Source: a virus
DNA length: 27,745 nt
Direction: 5' to 3' (one strand)
Virus record (IMG/VR): IMGVR_UViG_3300025910_000137
Span: 1-27,745 of that record
In this document: positions 19,476-26,669 of the stretch, in pieces
Layout of the letters: every line of letters starts with the position of its first letter
Position numbering within the stretch: the stretch's first letter is position 1
Program-made: the position numbers and the translations under genes
The notes under the pieces: generated by a model
What the model saw: the letters and a program-made list of their open reading frames with translations, nothing else
Database searches by the model: none
Told to the model about the DNA's origin: nothing

Positions 19476-20350
19476 AATAGGCTCTCCATATCGATTTGGA
19501 TACCATCGGTTCGCTTCTCGGCTAGGTCAAGGTATCCGAGGTCAATACCGATACTGTCGCGCCCGTACCGTTCGGCTACACGCAGGGTTGTGCCAGAGCC
19601 CGCGAATGGATCGAGCACGATGCATCGGGCGGCGCCTTCGTTGTCGTGGGCACAAGTCGGGCGCCAGCCGGTGGTGGTATGCTTGCTGCCGCGCTCCGCC
19701 CACTCCTTGCTGCCGTTGCCGCTCAATGACAGCGTACTCTTTGCCGATTGCAGATGCTTGGGCCGCTCGCGGGCTTCCATGCCGCCGCCTTCCCGCTCCG
19801 TCACCCGCTCCCACGGCGCGCCACAGACCTCGCACGCGCGGGGGCTGCTGCCGGCAAGCACCATCGGCTCGACCAGCTTCTCAGGCCAGGTGGCGAAGTG
19901 TGCGCCGCTGTAGGGTTGGCTGTTCACGACCCACCAGTTGCGGCGGTTGCGGGTTGTGCCGCTCCAATACTCTGTTGTTTTAGGGTTGAGGTAATTAACT
20001 AGGTCGTCCTTTCTCGCCTCCTTGTTGTAACCAGTACGCTTGTAGTCGTTGCGGTCTAGTGTGCTCTGTGTCGCCTGTTCAGCGATTGCGTCGGCATCAT
20101 AAAAATAGCGCGGCTGCTTCGCCAGCAGGAATATCATCTCGGTCGCGCTCGTGGGGCGGTCTCTAACCGATTCTGGCATAGGATTATTTTTTATCCAGGT
20201 TATGGCGGAACGTCCGTACCAGCCATCTTCCATAAGCGCTTGGTAGACACGATGCGGAATCATCAGGTCGTCTTTCGGCTTGGGGCTGATGTTCTTAAAG
20301 AACTTCAGCAAGTGCGGCGGGATTTCGTTCTTCTGGAGTGTTAAGCGCAT
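19472..20350 (-). CDS. DNA methyltransferase, C-terminal part of a split gene
   Basis: A 292-residue product from ATG 20350, with ribosome site AGGTGA; GTG 20359 is an alternative. It starts with the linker-like MRLTLQKNEIPPHLLKFFKN, then KPKDDLMIPHRVYQALMEDG and PMPESVRDRPTSATE, which in intact beta-class methyltransferases follow motif IV. A zinc-binding insert (CEVCG, then CAHD) and motif I DPFAGSGTT (SAM binding) are near the end. The N-terminal part with TSPPYFG is at 20993-21385. The two together carry all motifs, so a two-chain active enzyme is plausible. The split was caused by the HNH gene between them. Confidence 0.85.
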   Translation of the reverse strand: MRLTLQKNEIPPHLLKFFKNISPKPKDDLMIPHRVYQALMEDGWYGRSAITWIKNNPMPESVRDRPTSATEMIFLLAKQPRYFYDADAIAEQATQSTLDRNDYKRTGYNKEARKDDLVNYLNPKTTEYWSGTTRNRRNWWVVNSQPYSGAHFATWPEKLVEPMVLAGSSPRACEVCGAPWERVTEREGGGMEARERPKHLQSAKSTLSLSGNGSKEWAERGSKHTTTGWRPTCAHDNEGAARCIVLDPFAGSGTTLRVAERYGRDSIGIDLGYLDLAEKRTDGIQIDMESLL

Positions 20351-20362
20351 TGTAGTCACCTA

Positions 20363-20371
20363 TGGTATAAT
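20363..20371 (+). promoter_or_regulatory. Extended -10 promoter of the second antisense HNH gene
   Basis: TGGTATAAT matches TGnTATAAT exactly and lies about 28 bases upstream of the HNH start. The ribosome site GGGAGG follows. This is the same promoter type as for the HNH gene at 1726-2538. Confidence 0.65.
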
Positions 20372-20398
20372 ATAGTTAAGCGTAGGGAGGTTAAGCCA

Positions 20399-21130
20399 AT
20401 GAATACCAAACCGCCGAAACAATGGTACTGTATCGACTGCGGCGCGCCGGTTAATCGACGGGTCAAGCGTTGCCCGCCGTGCAATCAAGCGAACCTGAGT
20501 AAGCGCGGCACATACGAGCGAACACCAGAGGCAAGGGCGAACATGAGCAAAGCCAAGAAGGGCAAGCCGCCGCGCGGAACGGGATGGAAGCACTCGGAAG
20601 CTACACGAGCGAAGATAGCCGCCGCGTGGGATGACGAGAAGCGCGAGCGCGCCCGCGAGCGGGGCGAACGTATGGCGGCGGATCAGGAATGGCGGTTGCG
20701 GATAGCGCAAGCGCTGGCGGGCGAGAATAACCCGATGTGGCAAGGCGGCATTACCGGACAGAAGTATGCGCCTGGGTTCAGCAAGACGCTGAAGAACGGC
20801 ATCCGCGAGCGCGACGATTATACCTGCCAGCTGTGCGGCACAACCGAAGATGAGCTTGGTTATCATCTGAGCATCCATCACGCCGATTACGATAAGGCGA
20901 ACCATGATGATATGAGCCTTTTTGCGGTCTGTAAGCGCTGTAACAGCCTGGTCAATACGAACCGCGATATGTGGGGCGGCTACTTCACCGCCCTAGCCGA
21001 CGCACGCCGCCAGTTCAGCGAGAACATAGGCAATCTCATCGGGCGTAAGATCATCACGCAACATGTAGGTATCGTGGGCATCGGCTTTGATGGCGGCCCC
21101 AGTCTGCTCGACTTGTTTGGGATTGACTGA
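20399..21130 (+). CDS. HNH homing endonuclease interrupting the methyltransferase gene
   Basis: A 243-residue protein starts at ATG 20399 behind GGGAGG. It has an N-terminal zinc ribbon (WYCIDCGAPVNRRVKRCPPC), a NUMOD3-like DNA-binding region (TPEARANMSKAKKGK, then HSEATRAKIAAAW), and a C-terminal HNH domain (DYTCQLCGTTEDELGYHLSI, HHADYDK, VCKRCNSLVNTNRDMW). It runs antisense to the methyltransferase. Its last about 45 residues are encoded by the opposite strand of the methyltransferase N-terminal part, so the gene seems to have lost its own stop and borrowed sequence from its target. The arrangement recalls phage Aeh1 nrdA split by mobE. Confidence 0.88.
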   Translation: MNTKPPKQWYCIDCGAPVNRRVKRCPPCNQANLSKRGTYERTPEARANMSKAKKGKPPRGTGWKHSEATRAKIAAAWDDEKRERARERGERMAADQEWRLRIAQALAGENNPMWQGGITGQKYAPGFSKTLKNGIRERDDYTCQLCGTTEDELGYHLSIHHADYDKANHDDMSLFAVCKRCNSLVNTNRDMWGGYFTALADARRQFSENIGNLIGRKIITQHVGIVGIGFDGGPSLLDLFGID

Positions 21131-21385
21131 GCCAGAATAGTAGCTCGATCCCAAATTAATCCACATTACCCCATCGTCCCTGAGCACCCGCCGAACCGCT
21201 CGGAACACGTCAACCAGCGCGGCGACGTACTCGGCTGGCGTCGGCTCATTCCCGATCTGCGCGCCCTCGACATCATATCGGCGCAGCCCGAAGTACGGCG
21301 GCGACGTGACAACACACTGAACGCTCTTTTCAGGCAGAGTGGGAAGTATGGCGCGGTTGTCGCCTTGCAATAACGTAATGGTCAA
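20993..21385 (-). CDS. DNA methyltransferase, N-terminal part of a split gene
   Basis: A 130-residue product from TTG 21385, which overlaps the nuclease stop and has AGGAG about 7 bases upstream. It opens MTITLLQGDNRAILPTLPEK and contains the catalytic motif TSPPYFGLRRYD, typical of N4-cytosine or N6-adenine methyltransferases, and MWINLGSSYYSG. It ends LTPDEIAYVLAELAACVG where the HNH insertion begins. The SAM-binding motif I is in the downstream fragment at 19472-20350. It overlaps the HNH gene by 138 bases on the opposite strand. Confidence 0.85.
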   Translation of the reverse strand: MTITLLQGDNRAILPTLPEKSVQCVVTSPPYFGLRRYDVEGAQIGNEPTPAEYVAALVDVFRAVRRVLRDDGVMWINLGSSYYSGSVNPKQVEQTGAAIKADAHDTYMLRDDLTPDEIAYVLAELAACVG

Positions 21386-21684
21386 TCGATTGCTCCTATC
21401 ACGCGCCACAACTGCTCAACAGTTTCGATAACATGCACCGGACAGCCCGCCAGCCGGAAGCGGTCGATCGTCGCCGTCTCCGCCGCCGTCAGCGCCCGCG
21501 CGCTCTTTGGGCGGGCGGGGTCTTTTATCTCTATGAGGTACAGAACCGATCTGAACCCGATCAAAATATCGAGCGTGCCCGCGAGCGCGTGGATGTCGAG
21601 CACGGCGGCGCCCACGTCAAGCGCGCCCCGGATGATGGCGGCGTGGTTGCCGTCGGTGCGGCGGGCGCGGGTCAATGTCGCCAC
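21382..21684 (-). CDS. VRR-NUC / PD-(D/E)XK-like nuclease
   Basis: About 100 residues from GTG 21684 (TTG 21675 is possible and has a better-spaced AGGA). The sequence RTDGNHAAIIRGALDVGAAV, then LAGTLDILIGFRSVLYLIEI, then K, gives the PD-(D/E)XK signature D...E-I-K, and ALTAAETATIDRFR with VHVIETVEQLW complete the short VRR-NUC fold. Such phage nucleases act on branched or modified DNA in recombination and replication. It sits between a 38-residue coupled gene and the methyltransferase, with overlapping stop and start on both sides. Confidence 0.8.
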   Translation of the reverse strand: MATLTRARRTDGNHAAIIRGALDVGAAVLDIHALAGTLDILIGFRSVLYLIEIKDPARPKSARALTAAETATIDRFRLAGCPVHVIETVEQLWRVIGAID

Positions 21685-21788
21685 ATCCTGATTATGTCGC
21701 GCACGCTGAACAGCGTTATGTGCATATCCCGCTTGCACGCAATCGCCCGCCGAACAAGGCGCGCTTCCTCAAGGTTCAATCGTCGCAT
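21672..21788 (-). CDS. Small helical protein (38 residues)
   Basis: ATG 21788 follows GGGGAG and overlaps the upstream stop (TGATG). The product is MRRLNLEEARLVRRAIACKR, then DMHITLFSVRDIIRMWRH. It is basic, helical, and overlaps the nuclease start. The ribosome site is supplied by the AAAGCTGAAAGGGGAG repeat. The length is below usual gene callers, but the coupling is convincing. Confidence 0.5.
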   Translation of the reverse strand: MRRLNLEEARLVRRAIACKRDMHITLFSVRDIIRMWRH

Positions 21789-22201
21789 CAGCGCTCCCCT
21801 TTCAGCTTTCTGCTTTTAGCTTTCAGCTTTCCCCCGCGCTTGCTCGCACCCCGCCGCGCCCGTGGGAACGTCGCCAGCGTGCCGTTATCAGCCGCCGCCT
21901 TATGACACGCCCGGCACAGCCCGCGCCCGTTAGATTGGCGCCTGTGGCGGCACAGGACACACCTGACCTTGTCGGTCTTTAGTCGCCGCCGCCGCTCCAT
22001 CGCGTAGAGCGCCGCCGCGGTCTTCTTGCGGTAGTACGCCTCGCCCGCCTCGTCGAACAGCAGCCGTGTGTCGGTGAACCATTTGGCGTAGGGGAAGGCG
22101 GAGAGCAGCCCCCGGCGCCGGGCGTACTCGTGGCATGTTCCACAGAGCAGGCGTCCCTTGATGGGCTTCCAGCGGGTGCATAGGGCGCAGTGGAGCATCA
22201 T
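21788..22201 (-). CDS. Zinc-finger protein with a repeat-derived tail
   Basis: A 137-residue protein from ATG 22201, overlapping the upstream stop. Two zinc modules are visible: CALC with CGTC (residues 5-27) and CVLC with CRAC (about 88-106). The fold resembles small HNH-like or zinc-ribbon phage proteins, but no HNH histidines are seen. The last about 15 residues (GGKLKAKSRKLKGER) are encoded by an AAAGCTGAAAG repeat also found between genes at 18618-18688, so a dispersed repeat has been absorbed into the coding sequence. Confidence 0.7.
   Translation of the reverse strand: MMLHCALCTRWKPIKGRLLCGTCHEYARRRGLLSAFPYAKWFTDTRLLFDEAGEAYYRKKTAAALYAMERRRRLKTDKVRCVLCRHRRQSNGRGLCRACHKAAADNGTLATFPRARRGASKRGGKLKAKSRKLKGER
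21797..21836. repeat. AAAGCTGA-family repeat inside a coding sequence
   Basis: The minus strand reads GAAAGCTGAAAGCTAAAAG then CAGAAAGCTGAAAGGGG, almost the same as the intergenic block at 18618-18653. Here it encodes a Lys-rich protein tail and the ribosome site of the following gene. Confidence 0.7.
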
Positions 22202-22371
22202 TCGTGTTCGCTCGCTTCCCACCGCTCCAGGCATCGCTCTAAATCCACGTGGCTGTACCGCTCGCGTCCGTCGATAACCGTCGCCTCGCACGGCTCGCCA
22301 GCGCAAGAGCACTCGCACAGGTCGCAGATGGCGCCGGGCGGGGCGATGAGGATTTGGAATACCTCACTCAT
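22198..22371 (-). CDS. Small cysteine-rich protein
   Basis: From ATG 22371 (overlapping the upstream stop as ATGA) 57 residues: MSEVFQILIAPPGAICDLCE, then CSCAGEPCEATVIDG and RERYSHVDLERCLERWEASE. CDLCECSCAGEPC can bind one zinc, and the C-terminal helix resembles phage zinc-binding regulators. The function is unknown. Confidence 0.6.
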   Translation of the reverse strand: MSEVFQILIAPPGAICDLCECSCAGEPCEATVIDGRERYSHVDLERCLERWEASEHE

Positions 22372-22925
22372 TCTTTCCACCTCGCACCGCTAAGGACTTC
22401 TCGCACCGTCTTCGGGTGAACATGAAACTCGCGGGCCAGCCCTCGCTTTGATACGCCGCCGGACTGAAAGCGCTGGCGTATCTCGCGCACGAGCGCCCAC
22501 GTCAACCGCGACATTCCGTGCTGCTCGCCGCTAACGTGTACAGGGTTGTCAGGCGCTCTCCATCGTCCTTTCCTGTCTCTGTCTTCCGTATTCTCGCGAG
22601 GCGTCCCCGCCCAGAGATGATCAGGCCGCACACACGGCGGGTTGTCGCAGGTGTGGCAGACAAACAGACCATCGGGGATTACTCCATACGTGATTTCGTA
22701 CATGTAGCGGTGGGCCTTGATGTCTTTGCCCTCTTTCCTGAATACGCCGTATCCCCGGTTATCGCGCGTGCCTCTCCATAGCCAGCACCCATCAGCCCTC
22801 TCGACCTTCGACCAAAACCGCGCGCTGATGTTTTTGTAGCAGGCCCGCGAACAGTACTTTGACCGTCGCCCTACGGCATGGGCGAACGTCTTCTCGCAAA
22901 CAGAGCAGACAGAGTTAGTGGGCAT
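22368..22925 (-). CDS. HNH_3-type endonuclease with C-terminal helix-turn-helix
   Basis: A 185-residue protein from ATG 22925 (ribosome site GAGAGGGG), overlapping the end of dnaB by 11 bases. It starts with a zinc ribbon (CSVCEKTFAHAVGRRSKYCS). The HNH_3 core is CWLWRGTRDNRGYGVF, then AHRYMYEITYGVIPDGLFVC and HTCDNPPCVRPDHLWAGT. It ends in a helix-turn-helix (GVSKRGLAREFHVHPKTVRE), which gives site specificity. This is a typical free-standing phage homing nuclease. Unlike the two antisense HNH genes it lies in the direction of its operon. Confidence 0.92.
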   Translation of the reverse strand: MPTNSVCSVCEKTFAHAVGRRSKYCSRACYKNISARFWSKVERADGCWLWRGTRDNRGYGVFRKEGKDIKAHRYMYEITYGVIPDGLFVCHTCDNPPCVRPDHLWAGTPRENTEDRDRKGRWRAPDNPVHVSGEQHGMSRLTWALVREIRQRFQSGGVSKRGLAREFHVHPKTVREVLSGARWKE

Positions 22926-24255
22926 AGCTTGGCCCCTCTCGGTACGATAGGTCGGCAAATCGCGTCGTGCGGGTATCGAAGCGTAGCGGCACAATGCCGA
23001 GCGGCCCATGCCGGTGCTTGGCTATGTGCAACTCCGCTACGCCCTTCTTGTCTGTCTCGCGGTCGTACAGCTCCTCTCGGTAGATGAAGGCTACTATGTC
23101 GGCGGCCTGTTCAATTTCGCCGCTCTCGCGCAAGTCGGACAGCAGCGGCACATGCGACGGGCGCCCTTCAACCGCCCGCGAGAGCTGACAGAGCGCCAGA
23201 ATGGGCGTGCTAAACTCTTTCGCTAAGTTCTTCAGCCCGCGCACGCTCTCGCTTACAATGTCGAAACGGGTCTTGGATTTGGGGTCATTCATCAGTTGCA
23301 GGTAGTCAACAATGATGAGTTCGGGCGCTCCGAGCTGCGCCTGTCGCCGTAGGACGCGCGAGCGGATGTCGTGTACTGATAGCGAGGTCTGGTCATCGAT
23401 GGCGATAGGCAGCGCGTGTGCCCAGCCGAGCGCCCCCATATAGGCGGCCATCCCCTCTTCGCTTAACGCCAGCATACGAACGCTCATCAGGTTTGCCTCG
23501 GTATGCATCGCTATCAGCCGGTCCAGGTTTTGCTCGCGGCTCATCTCCAGGCTGAAGATGTCAACCCGCCGGCCTCCCATCGCTATCTGCATCGCAACGG
23601 TTAAAGCCAGGCTTGACTTGCCGACGCCGGGGCGGGCCGCCAGAACAATCAGGTCGGACTTATGCAGCCCGCCGGTCATCTCGTCAAGGTCACGTAGCCG
23701 GGTCTGGATACCGAGCTGTACCTGTTCGCCGCGCTCGATGGCGGCGTGTATCTCCTGGTAGCGCGCATCAACTATCAGCGACATAGGAACGAGCGTGTCA
23801 TCGGTTGCGGGCCGCTCGGTTGCGCTGTCGAGCGCGTAGTACGCCTCAGCGATGGCGCGGTCTGGGTCGTTGCCCCGGTATCCGAGTGCGGTTATCTGAC
23901 AGCCGGCGGCGATGAGTGACCGCTGAACTGAACACCGCTCGACAATCCGCGCGTAGTGCTCGACGTGGTAGCTAGTCGGCACGGCGTCAACCAGAACCGA
24001 CAAGTAGCCGATGCCGCCGGCTGCCTCTAGCCGGTTGCGCTTGCTGAGTTCATCCGAAATCGTGCGGGTATCGGGCGGTATCTGTTGGTCGTAGCAGGCT
24101 AGCATCGCCTCGAAAAGCCATGCGTGCTTTTCGAGCGAGAAATGCGACGGCTTCAGCCAGGACGAAATCGGTACAATCGCGTCCCTGTTGAGAAGCACGC
24201 TGCCGAGCGTGGCGCGTTCGGCTTCTATGTCGGCGGGTAATTCACGGTCGGTCAT
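22915..24255 (-). CDS. dnaB: Replicative DNA helicase DnaB
   Basis: A 446-residue protein, full length for the family. The DnaB N-terminal helical domain spans about 1-115 (LPADIEAERATLGSVLLNRD). The RecA-like ATPase domain begins about 180 with Walker A ARPGVGKSS at 207-215, IFSLEMSREQ, Walker B LIIVDYLQLM (313-322), LSRAVEGRP and SDLRESGEIEQAADIVAFIY. It forms a hexamer that unwinds the fork. ATG 24255 overlaps the stop of the initiator gene, as in lambda O and P, so the two are coupled. No intein or truncation is seen. Confidence 0.97.
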   Translation of the reverse strand: MTDRELPADIEAERATLGSVLLNRDAIVPISSWLKPSHFSLEKHAWLFEAMLACYDQQIPPDTRTISDELSKRNRLEAAGGIGYLSVLVDAVPTSYHVEHYARIVERCSVQRSLIAAGCQITALGYRGNDPDRAIAEAYYALDSATERPATDDTLVPMSLIVDARYQEIHAAIERGEQVQLGIQTRLRDLDEMTGGLHKSDLIVLAARPGVGKSSLALTVAMQIAMGGRRVDIFSLEMSREQNLDRLIAMHTEANLMSVRMLALSEEGMAAYMGALGWAHALPIAIDDQTSLSVHDIRSRVLRRQAQLGAPELIIVDYLQLMNDPKSKTRFDIVSESVRGLKNLAKEFSTPILALCQLSRAVEGRPSHVPLLSDLRESGEIEQAADIVAFIYREELYDRETDKKGVAELHIAKHRHGPLGIVPLRFDTRTTRFADLSYREGPSYAH

Positions 24256-24929
24256 CGCTTTCGCTCCTCAATACGTTTCATAGCCTCGTCAAGCGGGAGT
24301 GCATCGGGCGGGCGCCAGCTCGGTGGGGGGCCGGTGCCGTTTTGCGCTGGTTTGCGAATGGGCGCCTTAGCTCTCCAGGCCCGGACGATTTGCGCTATCG
24401 ACTGGCCCTCTTTCACCCGCCGCTTGAAATCAGCTATCGCAACGTCCGGCTCCAAGTCTCGAAACTCCGTCGCTGCCCCCATCCCCTGGTCAATCAAAAA
24501 TGCGACGTGCGCCGCCATCGATGATGTTTCTTTAGACTCTTTCTTTTGTGTGTTACCTAGGGTAACCAGTTGGGGGCTTGACTGGTTACCTAGGGTTACT
24601 AGTGCCGGTTCCCCTAGGTTACTAGTTGTCCCGTCTGACTGGTTACCTAGGGTTACTAGTCGATAGCAGAAGCCATTACGCTTTGCCGGCTCGCGGTCAA
24701 TCCAGCCGTTCGCTAGCGCCGTGTTGAGTGCCTTTATGATGTGCCGTCGGCCAAGCCCGGTCATATGCTCTAATTGCGTCAAGCTAATCACGTCGCACTC
24801 TTTCTGCCAGCCGGTCGTTTTTCTGAGGATAGCAAGCACAACCCTTAACTCAGCATCGCCCATCTTGGGCATTGCATCAAGGATAGCGTTCGGTATCTTT
24901 GTCCACTCGCCGCCGGGCTGTTCAGCCAT
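24252..24929 (-). CDS. Phage replication initiator (O-like) containing its own iterons
   Basis: A 225-residue protein. The N-terminal domain (EWTKIPNAILDAMPKMGDAE, then RVVLAILRKTTGWQKECDVI and SLTQLEHMTGLGRRHIIKAL) is the winged-helix DNA-binding domain of lambda O-type initiators. Residues about 90-130 hold a repeated VTLGNQS motif, encoded by DNA iterons (24552-24660). The C-terminal part (EFRDLEPDVAIADFKRRVKE) resembles helicase-loading regions. It would bind the iterons and deliver DnaB, encoded next. Start ATG 24929; its stop overlaps the dnaB start. Confidence 0.85.
   Translation of the reverse strand: MAEQPGGEWTKIPNAILDAMPKMGDAELRVVLAILRKTTGWQKECDVISLTQLEHMTGLGRRHIIKALNTALANGWIDREPAKRNGFCYRLVTLGNQSDGTTSNLGEPALVTLGNQSSPQLVTLGNTQKKESKETSSMAAHVAFLIDQGMGAATEFRDLEPDVAIADFKRRVKEGQSIAQIVRAWRAKAPIRKPAQNGTGPPPSWRPPDALPLDEAMKRIEERKR
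24551..24660. repeat. Iteron array, probable replication origin
   Basis: Four copies of a 20-base unit GGTTACCTAGGGTTACTAGT lie within the initiator gene. Two are identical over ACTGGTTACCTAGGGTTACT and the following AGT (from 24581 and from 24638). One is degenerate (24607-24626) and one is a perfect inverted form GTTACC-TAG-GGTAAC (24552-24566). Start-to-start distances are 33, 23 and 34 bases, near whole helical turns. Confidence 0.8.
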
Positions 24930-24931
24930 GA

Positions 24932-26371
24932 CTACGCCTTGCTGTCAGATGCCAGGTAGCGCAGTTCATCGGGTAGCACTACCGGCGCCGGCTCGTAGCC
25001 TGGGTACTCCCGTATCCGCTCGATAAGGTTTGTCTTTTCATAGACCTGACAACCGGCTGCGTGGGCCTGGTCTTCTATCGCGTTAATCCAGGCGCGCGGC
25101 GGTCGCCATTCGGGTGTTTGTGTCGAGCTTGACGCGCCGCCCAGGACTATCCATTGAAACATGCTCAGGTCGGTGAATTGCAGCGGCTCCAATAGTGGCT
25201 CGCAGCTTAACCACTTGACTTTCGCTCGCACGTTTCGGAACGCCCTTTCTGCGTTCGCCACGCGCGCTTGAGCGTCAACCGACGTACCCACCCAAGCGTT
25301 ATCGGGAAACTCAAATTCGGCCATGCGTATCGGGAACTTGGTAAGAAACAGGAAGTTCCACTCAGGCGCGCGGGTCACCACGTCAAGCACCGCCTCGATC
25401 CACTCGCGCGGCACCCACCGCCCGAACAGATCAGCCATCGAGCATGTGAAGACGTTCTTATAGCCGATGTCGGTCTGGGCGGCTGGCGGCACGGGCGTGT
25501 TGAGTGGCGCGGTCAATCGTTCAGGGATTAGCGCCGGCTCGAACTTCTGTTCATAGAAGCGCATCGCAATATCGCGGGCGTAGCAGTACGGGCAGTTGTG
25601 CTTGCATCCGGTCACCGGGTTCCATGACCACTTCGCCCACTCGATATTGTCGGTTTCCTGTTTGTTAAATCTTCTGTCGCCGGCCTGGTGCAGCGCGCTG
25701 AACCGCGCCGCCTCGTCCATCTTGCTCCACTCGATAAGGGTGATATACTCTTTCGGCTTTGGCTCGTCTCTCGGCCTGCTCTGCGGGATGACGCCGGCCT
25801 CTTGCGCCTGGTTATATGCCTTACCGACATTGTGTCGAACCGTCGTTCGGAGTTGCCCCGCCTCTCGCGCCTTGCCTTGCTCCTCCAGGCGGTCGATTGC
25901 CTCGACGACCCGCGCGGCTCTGCTTGCGGTAGTGTGTGAGACGCCGAGTTGCTCGGCGGCCTTATGGCTTGGCTTTTGAACTTCGGTAAACTGATTTACC
26001 GAAGTTCCGTTTATATCGTTCCGTTGCCCTTGCCTGCTCTCGCGTTCTTCGATAATCCGCCGCAAGGCTGTGTACTCGCGCCCGATAATCAGCCCGTCCT
26101 TATCCCGCTGGCGGTTGCTCTCGATCAGCGCCTCCAGGATGTCCAGTTCATCATCGGAGCGATATAGGACAACCGGCACTTCCATCAAGCCCACCTTGCG
26201 CGCCGCGTCGTAGCGCCGGTGACCGCTGATGATACGACTGTCGTGCGTAATCAGGAGCGGGGTCAATATCCCTTTCTCCCTGATACTCTCTACTAGGTCG
26301 CTATCGGCGGTGTCGCCATAGATGCGGGCGTTCTCAGGGTGGGGGTGTAGCTCGGTAATATTCCTAAGCAC
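24932..26371 (-). CDS. ParB-like domain fused to three-Cys Gp37/Gp68 (DUF5131) protein
   Basis: A 479-residue fusion. Residues 1-75 are a ParB-like N-terminal domain (HPENARIYGD, then IISGHRRYDAARKVGL). Residues about 137-160 form a helix-turn-helix (KAAEQLGVSHTTASRAARVV). From about 245 the Gp37/Gp68 family (PF07505) begins, with SWNPVTGCKHNCPYCYARDI; C256, C260 and C263 give the CX3CX2C motif of radical-SAM iron-sulfur clusters. FTCSMADLFGRWVPREWIEA, then WLSCEPLLEPL and WIVLGGASSS are family landmarks. The chemistry is unknown. A TcmP-type partner is encoded three genes upstream, as expected for this family. Start ATG 26371; gap of 2 bases to the initiator gene. Confidence 0.88.
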   Translation of the reverse strand: MLRNITELHPHPENARIYGDTADSDLVESIREKGILTPLLITHDSRIISGHRRYDAARKVGLMEVPVVLYRSDDELDILEALIESNRQRDKDGLIIGREYTALRRIIEERESRQGQRNDINGTSVNQFTEVQKPSHKAAEQLGVSHTTASRAARVVEAIDRLEEQGKAREAGQLRTTVRHNVGKAYNQAQEAGVIPQSRPRDEPKPKEYITLIEWSKMDEAARFSALHQAGDRRFNKQETDNIEWAKWSWNPVTGCKHNCPYCYARDIAMRFYEQKFEPALIPERLTAPLNTPVPPAAQTDIGYKNVFTCSMADLFGRWVPREWIEAVLDVVTRAPEWNFLFLTKFPIRMAEFEFPDNAWVGTSVDAQARVANAERAFRNVRAKVKWLSCEPLLEPLQFTDLSMFQWIVLGGASSSTQTPEWRPPRAWINAIEDQAHAAGCQVYEKTNLIERIREYPGYEPAPVVLPDELRYLASDSKA

Positions 26372-26386
26372 TATGGCCTCCTCGTT

Positions 26387-26668
26387 TTACGCGACTCTTA
26401 CGCTACCCTCATAGACACGTCCATCGGGCGTATAGGTCTTGTGGGTGCCTCGTTTATAGCCGCGCGACTCGCTCCACTTGCACAGGCGCGGCACATCGCT
26501 GAGTGTCAGGTTGGTTTTGATGACCTTGTAGCCGCTTGTGCCGAGACTAGCTTCGCAGTGATGGCAGGCGTGGTCATCGTCCGGCGGGAAATGACAATCG
26601 CAGAGCAGGCAGTGATATAGGCTCGGCTCGTCAAAGAAGTCGGCGCAGACTGGGCAGATATAAAGCAT
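26387..26668 (-). CDS. Zinc-ribbon protein
   Basis: From ATG 26668 (ribosome site AAAGGAG) 93 residues: MLYICPVCADFFDEPSLYHC, then LLCDCHFPPDDDHACHHCEA. Three Cys-pairs (CPVC, CLLC, CHHC) give two zinc sites in the N-terminal half. The C-terminal half (VPRLCKWSESRGYKRGTHKT) is basic. It is probably a small nucleic-acid-binding or adaptor protein. It is preceded by the HNH gene with one base between stop and ATG. Confidence 0.7.
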   Translation of the reverse strand: MLYICPVCADFFDEPSLYHCLLCDCHFPPDDDHACHHCEASLGTSGYKVIKTNLTLSDVPRLCKWSESRGYKRGTHKTYTPDGRVYEGSVRVA

Positions 26669-26669
26669 G

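Noticed and set aside
20360-20992. Group I or II intron in the methyltransferase gene
   Set aside because: The HNH gene is on the opposite strand, only about 40 bases flank it on one side, no intron core was recognised, and the downstream part has its own start and ribosome site.
24551-24660. CRISPR array
   Set aside because: Only four units with short uneven spacing, inside a coding frame, with no cas genes; they fit iterons.
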